A stretch of DNA of 64,000 nucleotides. Origin: Bacteroidaceae bacterium. Its GTDB lineage: Bacteria; Bacteroidota; Bacteroidia; Bacteroidales; Bacteroidaceae. The DNA lies in assembly GCA_017965425.1 (NCBI GenBank), contig JAGCPY010000033.1:1-64000 (forward strand). The letters run 5' to 3'. The translations under genes were made by a program, and so were the position numbers. The notes under the pieces are model-generated. The model made no database searches. It had not been told where the DNA came from and worked only from the letters and a program-made list of their open reading frames with translations. Positions 26,684 through 34,130 of the stretch are shown piece after piece. How positions within the stretch are numbered: the stretch's first letter is position 1; each line of letters begins with the position of its first letter.

Positions 26684-27436
26684 ATGAAAGAACAAAAGAA
26701 CGTCCAGCCTAAAGCGATTTCTTCCTATCCGATAAAGGAGGGGCAGGGCTCATTAACTCTCAAGGATCTCCCGTTTGAGGAGCGCCCTCGGGAACGCTTG
26801 ATGGAACAGGGTGCTGCGGCACTCTCTCCGGCAGAGCTGTTGGCGATTCTGATAGGAAGCGGAAATACCGAAGAGACGGCGGTGCAGTTAATGCAAAGGT
26901 TGCTGGCGGACTGCGGCGGAAGTCTGAAAAATCTCAGCCGTCTTTCATTGAGCGACTTGACCAAGAACTACAAAGGCCTTGGACCCGCTAAGGCGGTAAC
27001 TATCCTTGCGGCCTGTGAACTGGGCAAGCGTCGTGCGATGGAAGTGGCAGCCGAGAAACGGTTCATCCAAAACTCCATCGATCTTTATAATATTATGTAC
27101 CCGCTCGTGCGCGATCTCGCTCACGAAGAATGCTATGCCCTCTACCTTCGTGCCGACAGCAGCCTTGAAGGACTGCCTTTCCTCATCAGCAAGGGAGGCA
27201 TCGCCGGTACGCAAGTGGATATCCGCCTCGTTCTGCGTGAGGCCCTCATCCGCCAGACGCCGACCATAGCCTTGGCACATAACCATCCTTCGGGCAGCAT
27301 CCGGCCCAGCAGGGAAGATGATAACCTCACCGAACGTCTTGGGCGTGCCTGTCAGGTCATGAACGTTCGTTTGCTGGACCACATCATCGTCACAGATGGT
27401 AATTTCTACAGCTATCGGGAGCAGGGGAAGCTGTAG
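26684..27436 (+). CDS. radC: RadC-like JAB domain protein (DNA repair-associated)
   Basis: A 250-residue RadC family protein with an N-terminal helix-hairpin-helix region (LSPAELLAILIGSG, YKGLGPAKAVTILAACELGKR) and a C-terminal JAB/MPN metalloprotease-like domain whose zinc ligands are visible in LAHNHPSGSIRPSREDD. Length is normal; the precise biochemical activity of RadC is unsettled. The ATG at 26684 (MKEQKNVQP) is chosen because the upstream codons overlap the end of the glycosyltransferase gene. It is transcribed with the surrounding genes. Confidence 0.92.
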   Translation: MKEQKNVQPKAISSYPIKEGQGSLTLKDLPFEERPRERLMEQGAAALSPAELLAILIGSGNTEETAVQLMQRLLADCGGSLKNLSRLSLSDLTKNYKGLGPAKAVTILAACELGKRRAMEVAAEKRFIQNSIDLYNIMYPLVRDLAHEECYALYLRADSSLEGLPFLISKGGIAGTQVDIRLVLREALIRQTPTIALAHNHPSGSIRPSREDDNLTERLGRACQVMNVRLLDHIIVTDGNFYSYREQGKL

Positions 27437-27447
27437 GATTATGGTTT

Positions 27448-27475
27448 TCCCTCTGCCCTCTCCAAGGGAGGGGGC
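27448..27475 (+). repeat. GC-rich palindromic repeat between radC and sufT
   Basis: The sequence reads CCCTCTGCCCTCTCC, AA, GGGAGGGGGCG, a palindrome of the same family as the copies at 18658, 27550 and 56263. It occupies most of the 83-bp gap. Confidence 0.6.
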
Positions 27476-27519
27476 GTTTACAGAACAAGACAATTCATCA
27501 AATAGAAACATTCCCTTTC

Positions 27520-27894
27520 ATGAAAGAAAAATCAAATAGTCAAATATATCCTTCTCCTTCTCTCACGGAAGGTGCCGGGGGGGAGTCAGCCTCCATATAC
27601 GACCGTGTAGTCGAACTTTTGAAGACGGTCTATGATCCCGAGATTCCCGTCAATGTCTATGATTTGGGGCTTGTTTATCGCATTGAGCTCAGCGATGACC
27701 TCACTCAGCTGGATGTGGATATGACGATGACGGCTCCTTCCTGCCCGATGGCAGATTTCATCCTGGAGGATGTGCGTCAGAAACTGGAGACCATCGAAAG
27801 TCTCAAGAACGTAAATGTCAACCTTGTCTTTGAACCAGAATGGGACAAGGATATGATGAGTGAAGAAGCGAAACTGGAACTTGGAATGCTATGA
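27520..27894 (+). CDS. SufT/MIP18 family iron-sulfur assembly protein
   Basis: A 124-residue DUF59 (MIP18) protein thought to help mature iron-sulfur proteins. VVELLKTVYDPEIPVNVYDLGLVYRIEL and the MTMTAPSCPMADFI motif with its conserved cysteine are diagnostic. Residues 11-23 (PSPSLTEGAGGES) precede the normal start of the domain and are encoded by a GC-rich repeat copy, so the original protein probably began near SIYDRVVELL. The last four bases overlap the lpxH start (ATGA). Confidence 0.9.
   Translation: MKEKSNSQIYPSPSLTEGAGGESASIYDRVVELLKTVYDPEIPVNVYDLGLVYRIELSDDLTQLDVDMTMTAPSCPMADFILEDVRQKLETIESLKNVNVNLVFEPEWDKDMMSEEAKLELGML
27550..27588 (+). repeat. GC-rich palindromic repeat inside the sufT-like gene
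   Basis: CCTTCTCTCACGGAAGG followed by TGCCGGGGGGGAGTC is read in frame as PSPSLTEGAGGES. The proA copy at 43411-43446 encodes the similar peptide [12 protein letters not shown] in the same reading frame, suggesting one subfamily of the repeat. Confidence 0.6.
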
Positions 27895-28655
27895 AACCTA
27901 TCTATTTTCTCTCAGATGCCCATTTGGGCAGTCGCGCCATCAAGCACGGACGCACCCAGGAGCGCCGGCTGGTTCGTTTTCTGGATTCCATCAAGGAGAA
28001 GGCGGGCGCTGTGTATATGCTTGGTGACATGTTTGACTTCTGGTATGAGTACAAGCTGGTGGTGCCAAAGGGCTACACGCGGTTCCTCGGAAAGGTGAGT
28101 GAGCTGACCGACCTTGGCGTGGAGGTACATTTCTTCACGGGAAACCACGACATCTGGTGTTGGGACTATCTGGAAAAGGAATGCGGCGTGATCATTCATC
28201 GCCAACCCTTGACCGTGGAGCTTGGGGACAAACTTTTTTTCTTGGCTCACGGCGACGGAATGGGTGACCCAGACCCAAAGTTCAAACTATTGCGTGCCAT
28301 TTTCCACAACCGATTCTGCCAAATCCTCTTCTCTGCACTACATCCCCGTTGGGGCGTGGAGCTGGGTCTGACTTGGGCCAAACATAGCCAGATAACTCAT
28401 GAGGCAGAGGGTGAGCCAGGTTACATGGGAGAAGATAAAGAACATCTGGTTCTCTTTGCCAAGGATTATCTGCGTACTCACCCTAACGTCAACTATTTCC
28501 TCTTTGGGCATCGCCACATTGAATTGGATTTGATGCTCAGTCATCAAGTTCGCTTGATGATACTTGGGGATTGGATCAGCCATTTCACCTATGCGGTGTA
28601 TGACGGTGAGCAGCTTTGGATGGAGAACTACATTGAGGGCGAGACAGAGCCTTAG
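27891..28655 (+). CDS. lpxH: UDP-2,3-diacylglucosamine diphosphatase
   Basis: A 254-residue calcineurin-like phosphoesterase that hydrolyses UDP-diacylglucosamine to lipid X in lipid A synthesis at the inner membrane. Metal-binding motifs are in order: SDAHLGSR, GDMFDFWYEY, TGNHDIW, LAHGDGMG and FGHRHIE. Length matches Bacteroidota LpxH. It overlaps the end of the sufT-like gene by four bases and closes the operon; the next gene is convergent. Confidence 0.9.
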   Translation: MKPIYFLSDAHLGSRAIKHGRTQERRLVRFLDSIKEKAGAVYMLGDMFDFWYEYKLVVPKGYTRFLGKVSELTDLGVEVHFFTGNHDIWCWDYLEKECGVIIHRQPLTVELGDKLFFLAHGDGMGDPDPKFKLLRAIFHNRFCQILFSALHPRWGVELGLTWAKHSQITHEAEGEPGYMGEDKEHLVLFAKDYLRTHPNVNYFLFGHRHIELDLMLSHQVRLMILGDWISHFTYAVYDGEQLWMENYIEGETEP

Positions 28656-28664
28656 ACGGCTTTC

Positions 28665-29171
28665 CTATGGCTGTTGCCCGTACTGTTGCCAAAGCAGATA
28701 GGCCACGACGGCGACGAGGGCAAGGATGATGAGTGTTGCCAGACATCCGAGGGCAGCGCAGCCCCATGAGCAGCCTTGTTGCTCTGTCAGTTGGGTGTCC
28801 TGTCCGTTGCTGTTCGCCTGTGATGTTGTTTGCTGAGCCTCGGCTTCGGCAATTGCTTCGTCGAGCGACGGAACCGTTGCGCCTTTCTTGCCTTTAGCGA
28901 CCGCTTTGGTGTCTTTGCCTTTTTTCGCGGTCTTGGATGCTGCGGCAGCTCCGCCGATGCCTAAAATGCTCAACAGGTTCAGCTTCTTCCATGTGACGAG
29001 CCGTTTGCTGTAGCCAACGCCTTTGCCGAGGCTGACGTTGACATTGATGCCCGTGCTGCCGATGTTCAGGGTCTTGCCTTTGGGGCCTATGGTGAGGCTG
29101 ACACCACTTTTGCCGACGTTCATCTTCAGCCACGGCAGTATGTTCATTCGTTTATTGAATCTTACGCCCAT
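28665..29171 (-). CDS. DUF4236 protein with a C-terminal membrane helix
   Basis: A 168-residue protein whose first 60 residues (MGVRFNKRMNILPWLKMNVG, then GKTLNIGSTGINVNVSLGKG) match DUF4236, a short beta-rich module of unknown function. A basic linker (SKTAKKGKDTKAVAKGKKG) and an acidic region follow. The end is a cysteine-containing membrane helix (about 140-162: ALGCLATLIILALVAVVAYLL). It is convergent with lpxH and has its own promoter upstream. Confidence 0.82.
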   Translation of the reverse strand: MGVRFNKRMNILPWLKMNVGKSGVSLTIGPKGKTLNIGSTGINVNVSLGKGVGYSKRLVTWKKLNLLSILGIGGAAAASKTAKKGKDTKAVAKGKKGATVPSLDEAIAEAEAQQTTSQANSNGQDTQLTEQQGCSWGCAALGCLATLIILALVAVVAYLLWQQYGQQP

Positions 29172-29226
29172 TGGTCGGATGTTTATAGTTGATTGTTTAA
29201 AGTTGAAGAGGGGATGATTTTGAGTG

Positions 29227-29258
29227 CAAAGGTATATCCTTTCTCTTGATAAAACAAA
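29227..29258 (-). promoter_or_regulatory. Promoter of the DUF4236 gene
   Basis: On the minus strand TTTG (29258-29255) precedes TACCTTTG (29234-29227) by 20 bp, a consensus promoter about 56 bp before the start at 29171. Confidence 0.7.
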
Positions 29259-29313
29259 AAATCATGTGAAGAATTTGCATAAGTCTTCCTCGACGCACAC
29301 ACCTGTTTTCAAT

Positions 29314-29650
29314 AAAAAAAGTCTCAATCCCTCACCTCTTCTTCTTACTGGCTGTCTTACAGTCGTTTGCTGGTGAGGGATTGGTGAGGAATAGGTGAGG
29401 GATGGTGAGGGATGGTGAATGGACTCTATAATGACGTCCACCGCCATCCCCTTATGTGGGCCGTAAAAAAGCCACCATTTGGCGCTACTTGAGGGCTGCG
29501 ATGGTTCTGTCATCATCTTATGACCAATCAGGGTTCAATGTTCAAACTAAATCCCTCACCATCCCTCACCTATTCCTCACCAATCCCTCACCAGCAAACG
29601 ACTGTAAGACAGCCAGTAAGAAGAAGAGGTGAGGGATTGAAACTTTTTTG
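29314..29650. repeat. Composite element A: long inverted repeat of CCCTCACC-N35-GGTGAGGG modules
   Basis: Arms 29324-29413 and 29551-29640 are perfectly complementary over 90 bp; with one mismatch they extend through poly-A/poly-T ends (29314-29413, 29551-29650). Each arm has CCCTCACC, exactly 35 nt, then GGTGAGGG followed by three more GGTGAGG(G) copies at 10-11 bp spacing. The 137-bp centre (29414-29550) has no gene. The divergent neighbours (DUF4236 and the thiamin operon) each have their own promoter outside the element. Confidence 0.9.
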
Positions 29651-29696
29651 TGGAAAAAGAACAGAGTAGTGAGTGGTGAATGATAAACGAAGGTGG

Positions 29697-29750
29697 AATG
29701 TGTACACGCTCAGGCAGGAATGTGTACACGCTCAGGCAAGAATGTGTACA
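29697..29750. repeat. 22-bp array with GTGTACAC cores (element A)
   Basis: GTGTACAC at 29700-29707 and 29722-29729 and GTGTACAT at 29744-29751 are spaced exactly 22 bp. The first two units are identical (GTGTACACGCTCAGGCA then R/GGAAT). It lies 50 bp from the inverted repeat of element A. The spacing equals two helical turns. Confidence 0.85.
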
Positions 29751-29777
29751 TGTTACGTGCTGTTTTTCCGCACAAAT

Positions 29778-29809
29778 TTTGGCGGTTCGGTAAGAAGTGA
29801 TTACCTTTG
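29778..29809 (+). promoter_or_regulatory. Promoter of the thiamin salvage operon
   Basis: TTTG at 29778-29781, 20 bp, TACCTTTG at 29802-29809. Initiation about 7 nt later would start the transcript at the base of the TPP riboswitch. Confidence 0.75.
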
Positions 29810-29817
29810 CGGCTGTT

Positions 29818-29901
29818 TTATCAAGGGGTGCTCGTTGGTGTGGCGGGCTGAGAACAGACCCTTCAGACCTGATGCGGGTAGTGCCGACGTAGGGATGATA
29901 A
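29818..29901 (+). promoter_or_regulatory. TPP riboswitch (THI element)
   Basis: The conserved core is readable: GGGGTGC (29825-29831), GGCTGAGAA (29846-29854), GACCCTTCAGACCTGATGCGG and GGTAGTGCCGACGTAGGGA. P1 is closed by TTATCA (29818-29823) with TGATAA (29896-29901). A hairpin GCAGGC/GCCTGC at 29918-29934, 44 nt before the start codon, is a candidate expression platform. Thiamin diphosphate binding would shut off the receptor-PnuT-kinase operon. Confidence 0.93.
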
Positions 29902-29978
29902 GTGGAATCTTCTTGTGGCAGGCAGCGAGCCTGCACCCCTTTATTGTTTAACTAATAACAAATAAAGGAAAAAAGACA

Positions 29979-32348
29979 ATGAAAAGAGAACTGAAGAGAA
30001 CGATGGTCGCAGCCCTCATCGGGTTGTTGTCATTTGCCGGTAATGCGTTCGGGGCAGTAGCCTTGGATGTGGTAGGCGATGCTGTGGACGACGGCGACTC
30101 GCTGCAGACGGCGCAGCTGCAGGAAATGGTGGTGCGAAGCGTCAGGGCTTCGCGCAAGACGCCAGTGGCCTTCACGAACATGACCAAGGATCAGCTGAAG
30201 CAGGTGAACTACGGTCAAGATGTGCCCTACCTGCTCTCGCTCACTCCGAGTGTGACCATGACCAGTGATGCCGGTAATGGCATCGGATACACTTCGTTGC
30301 GCGTGCGCGGCAGCGACCCCTCGCGCGTGAACATCACGGCCAACGGCATCCCGCTAAACGATGCAGAGAGCGCCACGGTCTTCTGGGTAAATATGGGCGA
30401 CTTCGCCAGCAGTGTGCAGTCCATGCAGATTCAGCGCGGCGTGGGCACCAGCACCAATGGCGCAGGTGCCTTCGGAGCCACGCTGAACATGCTGACAGAG
30501 AATATTGGCATGAAGCCCTATTTCGGTCTTGACCTCAGCGGCGGTTCCTATAGCAGCCACAAGGAGACGCTGCGCTTCGGAACGGGTATGCTGGCGGAGC
30601 ACTGGGGAATCCAGGGGCGCCTATCGAACATTGGTTCGAAAGGTTATCTGGACCGTGCTTCCACGAAGCTGAATTCTTACTTCCTGCAGGCAGGATGGTT
30701 AGGAGCTGATGCTGCGGTGAAGTTCATCACCTGGAACGGAGTGGAGGAGACATATCACGCATGGAACTACACGTCGAAGTTCGAGCAGAGCCTCTACGGA
30801 CGCAGGTACAACTCCTGCGGAGTCATGGGCTTCGATGCCGAGGGCAAGCCCAACAGCTACTACGACGACCAGACCGACAACTACCACCAGCAGAACTACC
30901 AGATCATCTGGAACCAGCACATCACACCTATGCTGAATTCCAACGTGGGTCTGCATTACACGAAGGGCCAGGGCTACTACCAGCAGTTCCAGAGTGAGGC
31001 CACGCAGCTGATGTATGGCAAGTCGTGGGCTGACTTCGGACTCAGCCAGGACCCCACCGTTACGGGTGACCTGGCAGACCAGCAGAAGATGGACAACGAC
31101 TTCTACGGAGTGGTGGCATCCCTGAACTACAACAACCGCAAGAACTTGGAAATCATAGGCGGAGGAGGATGGAACTGCTACTCGGGTGACCAGTTCGGAC
31201 ACATCGTCTGGGCTAAACCGGGCGTGGGCACAATGGTACCTGAGCCTGCGGCGTTGACGCCCGACTTCGAATACTACCGCAATCACTCGCGCAAGACGGA
31301 TTTCAACATCTACGCTAAGGCATCGTATGAGTTCCTTAGGGGCATGAATGCCTTCGTGGATTTGCAGTACCGGCACATCACCTATAAGCTGCAGGATCCC
31401 ACGGTGGCGTATGGCGTCAACCAGGATAAGAGCTACGTCATCGACAAGAAGTACGATTTCTTCAACCCGAAGTTCGGCATCAACTACGACATCACCGACC
31501 AGCACAAGGTCTACGTCTCCTATGGCATCGGGCACAAGGAACCCGTGCGCAACAACTTTATGCAGCAGATTGCCAACCCCCTCCGCACGGACACGCAGGC
31601 TCGCCCGGAGCGGCTGGGTGACCTGGAGGCCGGCTACAAGTTCCAGAGCACCCGCTTCTCCGCCGGAGCTAATATCTATTGGATGCACTACAAGGACCAG
31701 CTGGTGCTGACGGGCGAGCTCAACGCCATCGGCGAGGCACTGACCAAGAATCTCGACAAGAGCTACCGCCTGGGTCTGGAACTGGAGGCTGCCTGGATGC
31801 CTGTGGACTGGTTCCGTTGGGACGCCAATGCCACTCTCTCGCGCAATCGCGTGAAGGACATGGTCGTCACTCTTACCGACGGCTCCAATGCCAACCTGGG
31901 CGAACAGCCACTGGCCTTCTCGCCCAACCTGATTCTGAACAACGTCTTCACCTTTACCTACAAGGGTGCCAAGGCCAGCATCCATAGCCAGTACGTCAGT
32001 GATCAGCTGCTCACGAACACGGGTTTCGAGGAAATGGAGTGCACGGACGCCAACGGACAGCGCACGATGGAGACATTGATGCTGAAGAAGCACTTCACCA
32101 CGAACGTGGATTTAAGCTACAATTTCACCCTCAGCCGCTTCGGCATCAAAGATGCTTCCGTGGGCGTGACGTTCTACAATATCTTCTCTGCCAAGTTCGA
32201 CAACAATGGCTGGGCAGCACCTCAGTTCGTCAACAACAACGGGCGTATCAAAGCCGTGAACGAATGGGACATCCGGGACTGCGGGGCTGCAGGATTTGCG
32301 CCGTCGGCACCCTTCAACGTGATGGCTCATCTCTCCGTCAATTTCTAA
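29979..32348 (+). CDS. TonB-dependent outer membrane receptor for thiamin (OMR1 type)
   Basis: A 789-residue receptor with a signal peptide (cleavage near AFG-AV), a plug domain (about residues 50-170, with TSLRVRGSDPSRVNITANGIPLNDAES and GVGTSTNGAGAFGATLNM), and a 22-strand beta-barrel ending in the aromatic AHLSVNF. It lacks an N-terminal CarboxypepD_reg or STN domain. The TPP riboswitch in its leader and pnuT downstream identify the substrate as thiamin or a precursor; this follows the known Bacteroidota OMR1-PnuT arrangement. Energy comes from TonB-ExbBD encoded elsewhere. Confidence 0.92.
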   Translation: MKRELKRTMVAALIGLLSFAGNAFGAVALDVVGDAVDDGDSLQTAQLQEMVVRSVRASRKTPVAFTNMTKDQLKQVNYGQDVPYLLSLTPSVTMTSDAGNGIGYTSLRVRGSDPSRVNITANGIPLNDAESATVFWVNMGDFASSVQSMQIQRGVGTSTNGAGAFGATLNMLTENIGMKPYFGLDLSGGSYSSHKETLRFGTGMLAEHWGIQGRLSNIGSKGYLDRASTKLNSYFLQAGWLGADAAVKFITWNGVEETYHAWNYTSKFEQSLYGRRYNSCGVMGFDAEGKPNSYYDDQTDNYHQQNYQIIWNQHITPMLNSNVGLHYTKGQGYYQQFQSEATQLMYGKSWADFGLSQDPTVTGDLADQQKMDNDFYGVVASLNYNNRKNLEIIGGGGWNCYSGDQFGHIVWAKPGVGTMVPEPAALTPDFEYYRNHSRKTDFNIYAKASYEFLRGMNAFVDLQYRHITYKLQDPTVAYGVNQDKSYVIDKKYDFFNPKFGINYDITDQHKVYVSYGIGHKEPVRNNFMQQIANPLRTDTQARPERLGDLEAGYKFQSTRFSAGANIYWMHYKDQLVLTGELNAIGEALTKNLDKSYRLGLELEAAWMPVDWFRWDANATLSRNRVKDMVVTLTDGSNANLGEQPLAFSPNLILNNVFTFTYKGAKASIHSQYVSDQLLTNTGFEEMECTDANGQRTMETLMLKKHFTTNVDLSYNFTLSRFGIKDASVGVTFYNIFSAKFDNNGWAAPQFVNNNGRIKAVNEWDIRDCGAAGFAPSAPFNVMAHLSVNF

Positions 32349-32393
32349 AAGCGTTCTCCAGAAGGCGCCCCGTAAACACCATCTTCGAGGAAC

Positions 32394-32972
32394 ATGGAAT
32401 TTCTTGTCAATCATTGGCTTGACCTACTGACCACGGTACTCGGCCTGCTCTATATCTGGCTGGAGTTCCGTGCCAGCATTGCCCTGTGGTTCGTCGGAAT
32501 CGCCATGCCTGCGTTGGATATATTCCTGTATTGGAGCCATGGCCTCTATGGCGACGCGGGCATGGCGGTTTACTACACCGTGGCGTCGGTCTACGGCTAC
32601 GTGGCCTGGTCGTGTGGCAAAGGTGAGCGGCAGGAGCGCCCAATCACCCACATGCCCGTCCGTCTTTATGTACCCACCTTTGTCTGCTTCCTGGCAGCGT
32701 GGGGCATTACCTATTATATATTAATACGCTGGACCGGCTCCACGGTTCCGTTGCTGGACTCGTTCACCAACGCCCTGTCGTTCGTCGGCTTGTGGGCTCT
32801 GGCTCGCAAGTACCTGGAGCAATGGTTCTTCTGGATTGTGGTGGATGTTGTCTGCTGCGTTCTCTACGTGCAGAAGGGCATCCCCTTCAAGGCGGGTCTC
32901 TACGGACTCTATGTAGTCATCGCTATTGCAGGATATTTCAAATGGAAACAACTTTCGAAGCAGTTGTCGTAG
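32394..32972 (+). CDS. pnuT: Thiamin transporter, PnuC family (PnuT)
   Basis: A 192-residue inner-membrane protein with about seven hydrophobic helices. The PnuC-family signatures are visible: LGLLYIWLEFRAS near the start, YGYVAW, and near the end QWFFWIVVDVVCCVLYVQKG and GLYGLYVVIAIAGYFKWKQL. PnuC proteins take up vitamins; riboswitch context makes thiamin the substrate. Its last 31 bases overlap the start of the kinase gene. Confidence 0.9.
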   Translation: MEFLVNHWLDLLTTVLGLLYIWLEFRASIALWFVGIAMPALDIFLYWSHGLYGDAGMAVYYTVASVYGYVAWSCGKGERQERPITHMPVRLYVPTFVCFLAAWGITYYILIRWTGSTVPLLDSFTNALSFVGLWALARKYLEQWFFWIVVDVVCCVLYVQKGIPFKAGLYGLYVVIAIAGYFKWKQLSKQLS

Positions 32973-33559
32973 CTGCCGGCAGCTTCCCCGCACATCCCGT
33001 GCCGCTCGGCATCCTTCGGCGGACGCCGCACATCGTGGCCTGCGACGGGGCAGTGAGCAGCGTGCCCGAGGCAGAAGCCGTGGTGGGCGACGGCGACAGC
33101 GTGCCCGCAAGCTTCGCACAGCGGCTGGTGCGCATTGATGAACAGGAGGACAACGACCTGACCAAGGCCACACGCTACTGCCTGGAGCAGGGATGGCGTG
33201 ACATCGCCTACCTCGGAGCCACGGGTCGGCGTGAAGACCACACGCTGGGCAACATCTCACTGCTTATGCGCTACTACCGCGATTTTGGCATCCGTTGCTT
33301 GATGTTCACGGACTATGGATTCTTCACGCCTGCCCGGGGGGCTCGCACCTTCGATGCCTTCGCGGGTCAGCAGGTGAGTATCTTCAACTTCGGTAGCACC
33401 CACCTCACCTCTACGGGGCTGAAATGGAACTCGTATGCTTACGGGCAATGGTGGGAGGGTACCCTGAACCAATCCGTCGGCAACCATTTCTCGCTGGACG
33501 CCGACGGATTCTTCCTGGTCTTTCAGACCTATGAGCCGAAGGATGCAGTCATTTCCTAA
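32942..33559 (+). CDS. Thiamin pyrophosphokinase
   Basis: A 205-residue kinase making thiamin diphosphate from thiamin and ATP, which traps imported thiamin and feeds back on the riboswitch. TPK motifs: ACDGAVSS, VVGDGDSVP, EQEDNDLTKATRYC and LGATGRREDHTLGNI. The open frame extends 81 codons upstream inside pnuT, but METTFEAVVVAAGSFPAHP at 32942 is the natural N-terminus. It overlaps pnuT by 31 bp in a different frame, implying coupling. Confidence 0.9.
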   Translation: METTFEAVVVAAGSFPAHPVPLGILRRTPHIVACDGAVSSVPEAEAVVGDGDSVPASFAQRLVRIDEQEDNDLTKATRYCLEQGWRDIAYLGATGRREDHTLGNISLLMRYYRDFGIRCLMFTDYGFFTPARGARTFDAFAGQQVSIFNFGSTHLTSTGLKWNSYAYGQWWEGTLNQSVGNHFSLDADGFFLVFQTYEPKDAVIS

Positions 33560-33702
33560 GATAACGGGAACAATGTACCTGATGGTTCCTCACTATTATT
33601 CCTTTGGCGGTTGGGCTTCTTTTTCTTGATGGTCGGTTTTTTGATGATTGCCTGCTGCAACGTAGTGTCCTCGCGCAAGTCGGCCTATAAGGAGTTGCGA
33701 TA
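33556..33702 (-). pseudogene. Remnant of a second rlpA C-terminus
   Basis: On the minus strand 33700-33556 reads YRNSL, a stop, then ADLREDTTLQQAIIKKPT and a lysine-rich tail. The intact rlpA at 34216-34851 has YRDSLASTLREDTTLREKAIKV at the same place relative to its end. The in-frame stop and absence of the upstream domain show a dead fragment. It abuts the end of the kinase gene. Confidence 0.6.
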
Positions 33703-34130
33703 GGACAGCACGACGGCTACAACGCCAAGTTCCTCGAATTGGATGATGGTGCGCTGGCGAAGCAAAACCTGGACATCGACAAGCATTACCTTTTTCTGAA
33801 TCCCAAGGCCGGTGTTATCTGGCACCGCGACGACCACACGGCGTACTTCTCCGAGGCCATCAGCCACTGAGAGCCTAAGCGTAACAACTTCACAGACAAC
33901 GGCAACTATCCAGCTCCGAGGTTGGAGTGGGGGCTCGACGACGAAGACGGCTACAATTTTGCAAACCCTCGCGTGCGTGCGCGAACCTTTATTTCATGTT
34001 CTACTCCAACCATTTCGTGCAGACAGGCGCCCAAAGCGACGTTAGCGAGAACCTAACGACCAACATCGCCCCCAGCTATCGCATGGGTGCAGGGCTGACA
34101 GCAGCTTGGGACATCACTCAGTGGTTTGTG
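33703..34130 (+). pseudogene. Decayed TonB-dependent receptor fragment
   Basis: Plus-strand frames encode receptor-like barrel sequence: AKQNLDIDKHYLFLNPKAGV, YFSEAISH, an in-frame TGA at 33868-33870, then EPKRNNFTDNGNYPAPRLEW. After a frame change near 33985 it continues FMFYSNHFVQTGAQSDVSE and SYRMGAGLTAAWDITQWF. These match the family pattern seen in the intact receptor (YDFFNPKFGINY, GHKEPVRNNF). Stop, frameshift and missing ends mark it as a relic of a second receptor. Confidence 0.75.

Noticed and set aside
26684-27436. Phage or integrative element marked by radC and tRNA genes
   Set aside because: No integrase, phage structural gene or att-like direct repeat of the tRNA 3' end was found; radC lies in an ordinary operon with lpxH.
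29314-29650. CRISPR array (35-nt inserts between conserved short repeats)
   Set aside because: The framing repeats are inverted and only 8 bp, the inserts share sequence landmarks, only one or two occur per locus, and no cas gene is present.
29314-29650. Invertible promoter switch flanked by inverted repeats
   Set aside because: No promoter was found in the 137-bp centre, no site-specific recombinase gene is near, and the arms are far longer than known invertase sites; inversion by homologous recombination remains possible but unsupported.
30699-32093. 464-codon open frame antisense to the TonB receptor
   Set aside because: The plus-strand receptor is supported by domain motifs and a riboswitch; the antisense frame has none.
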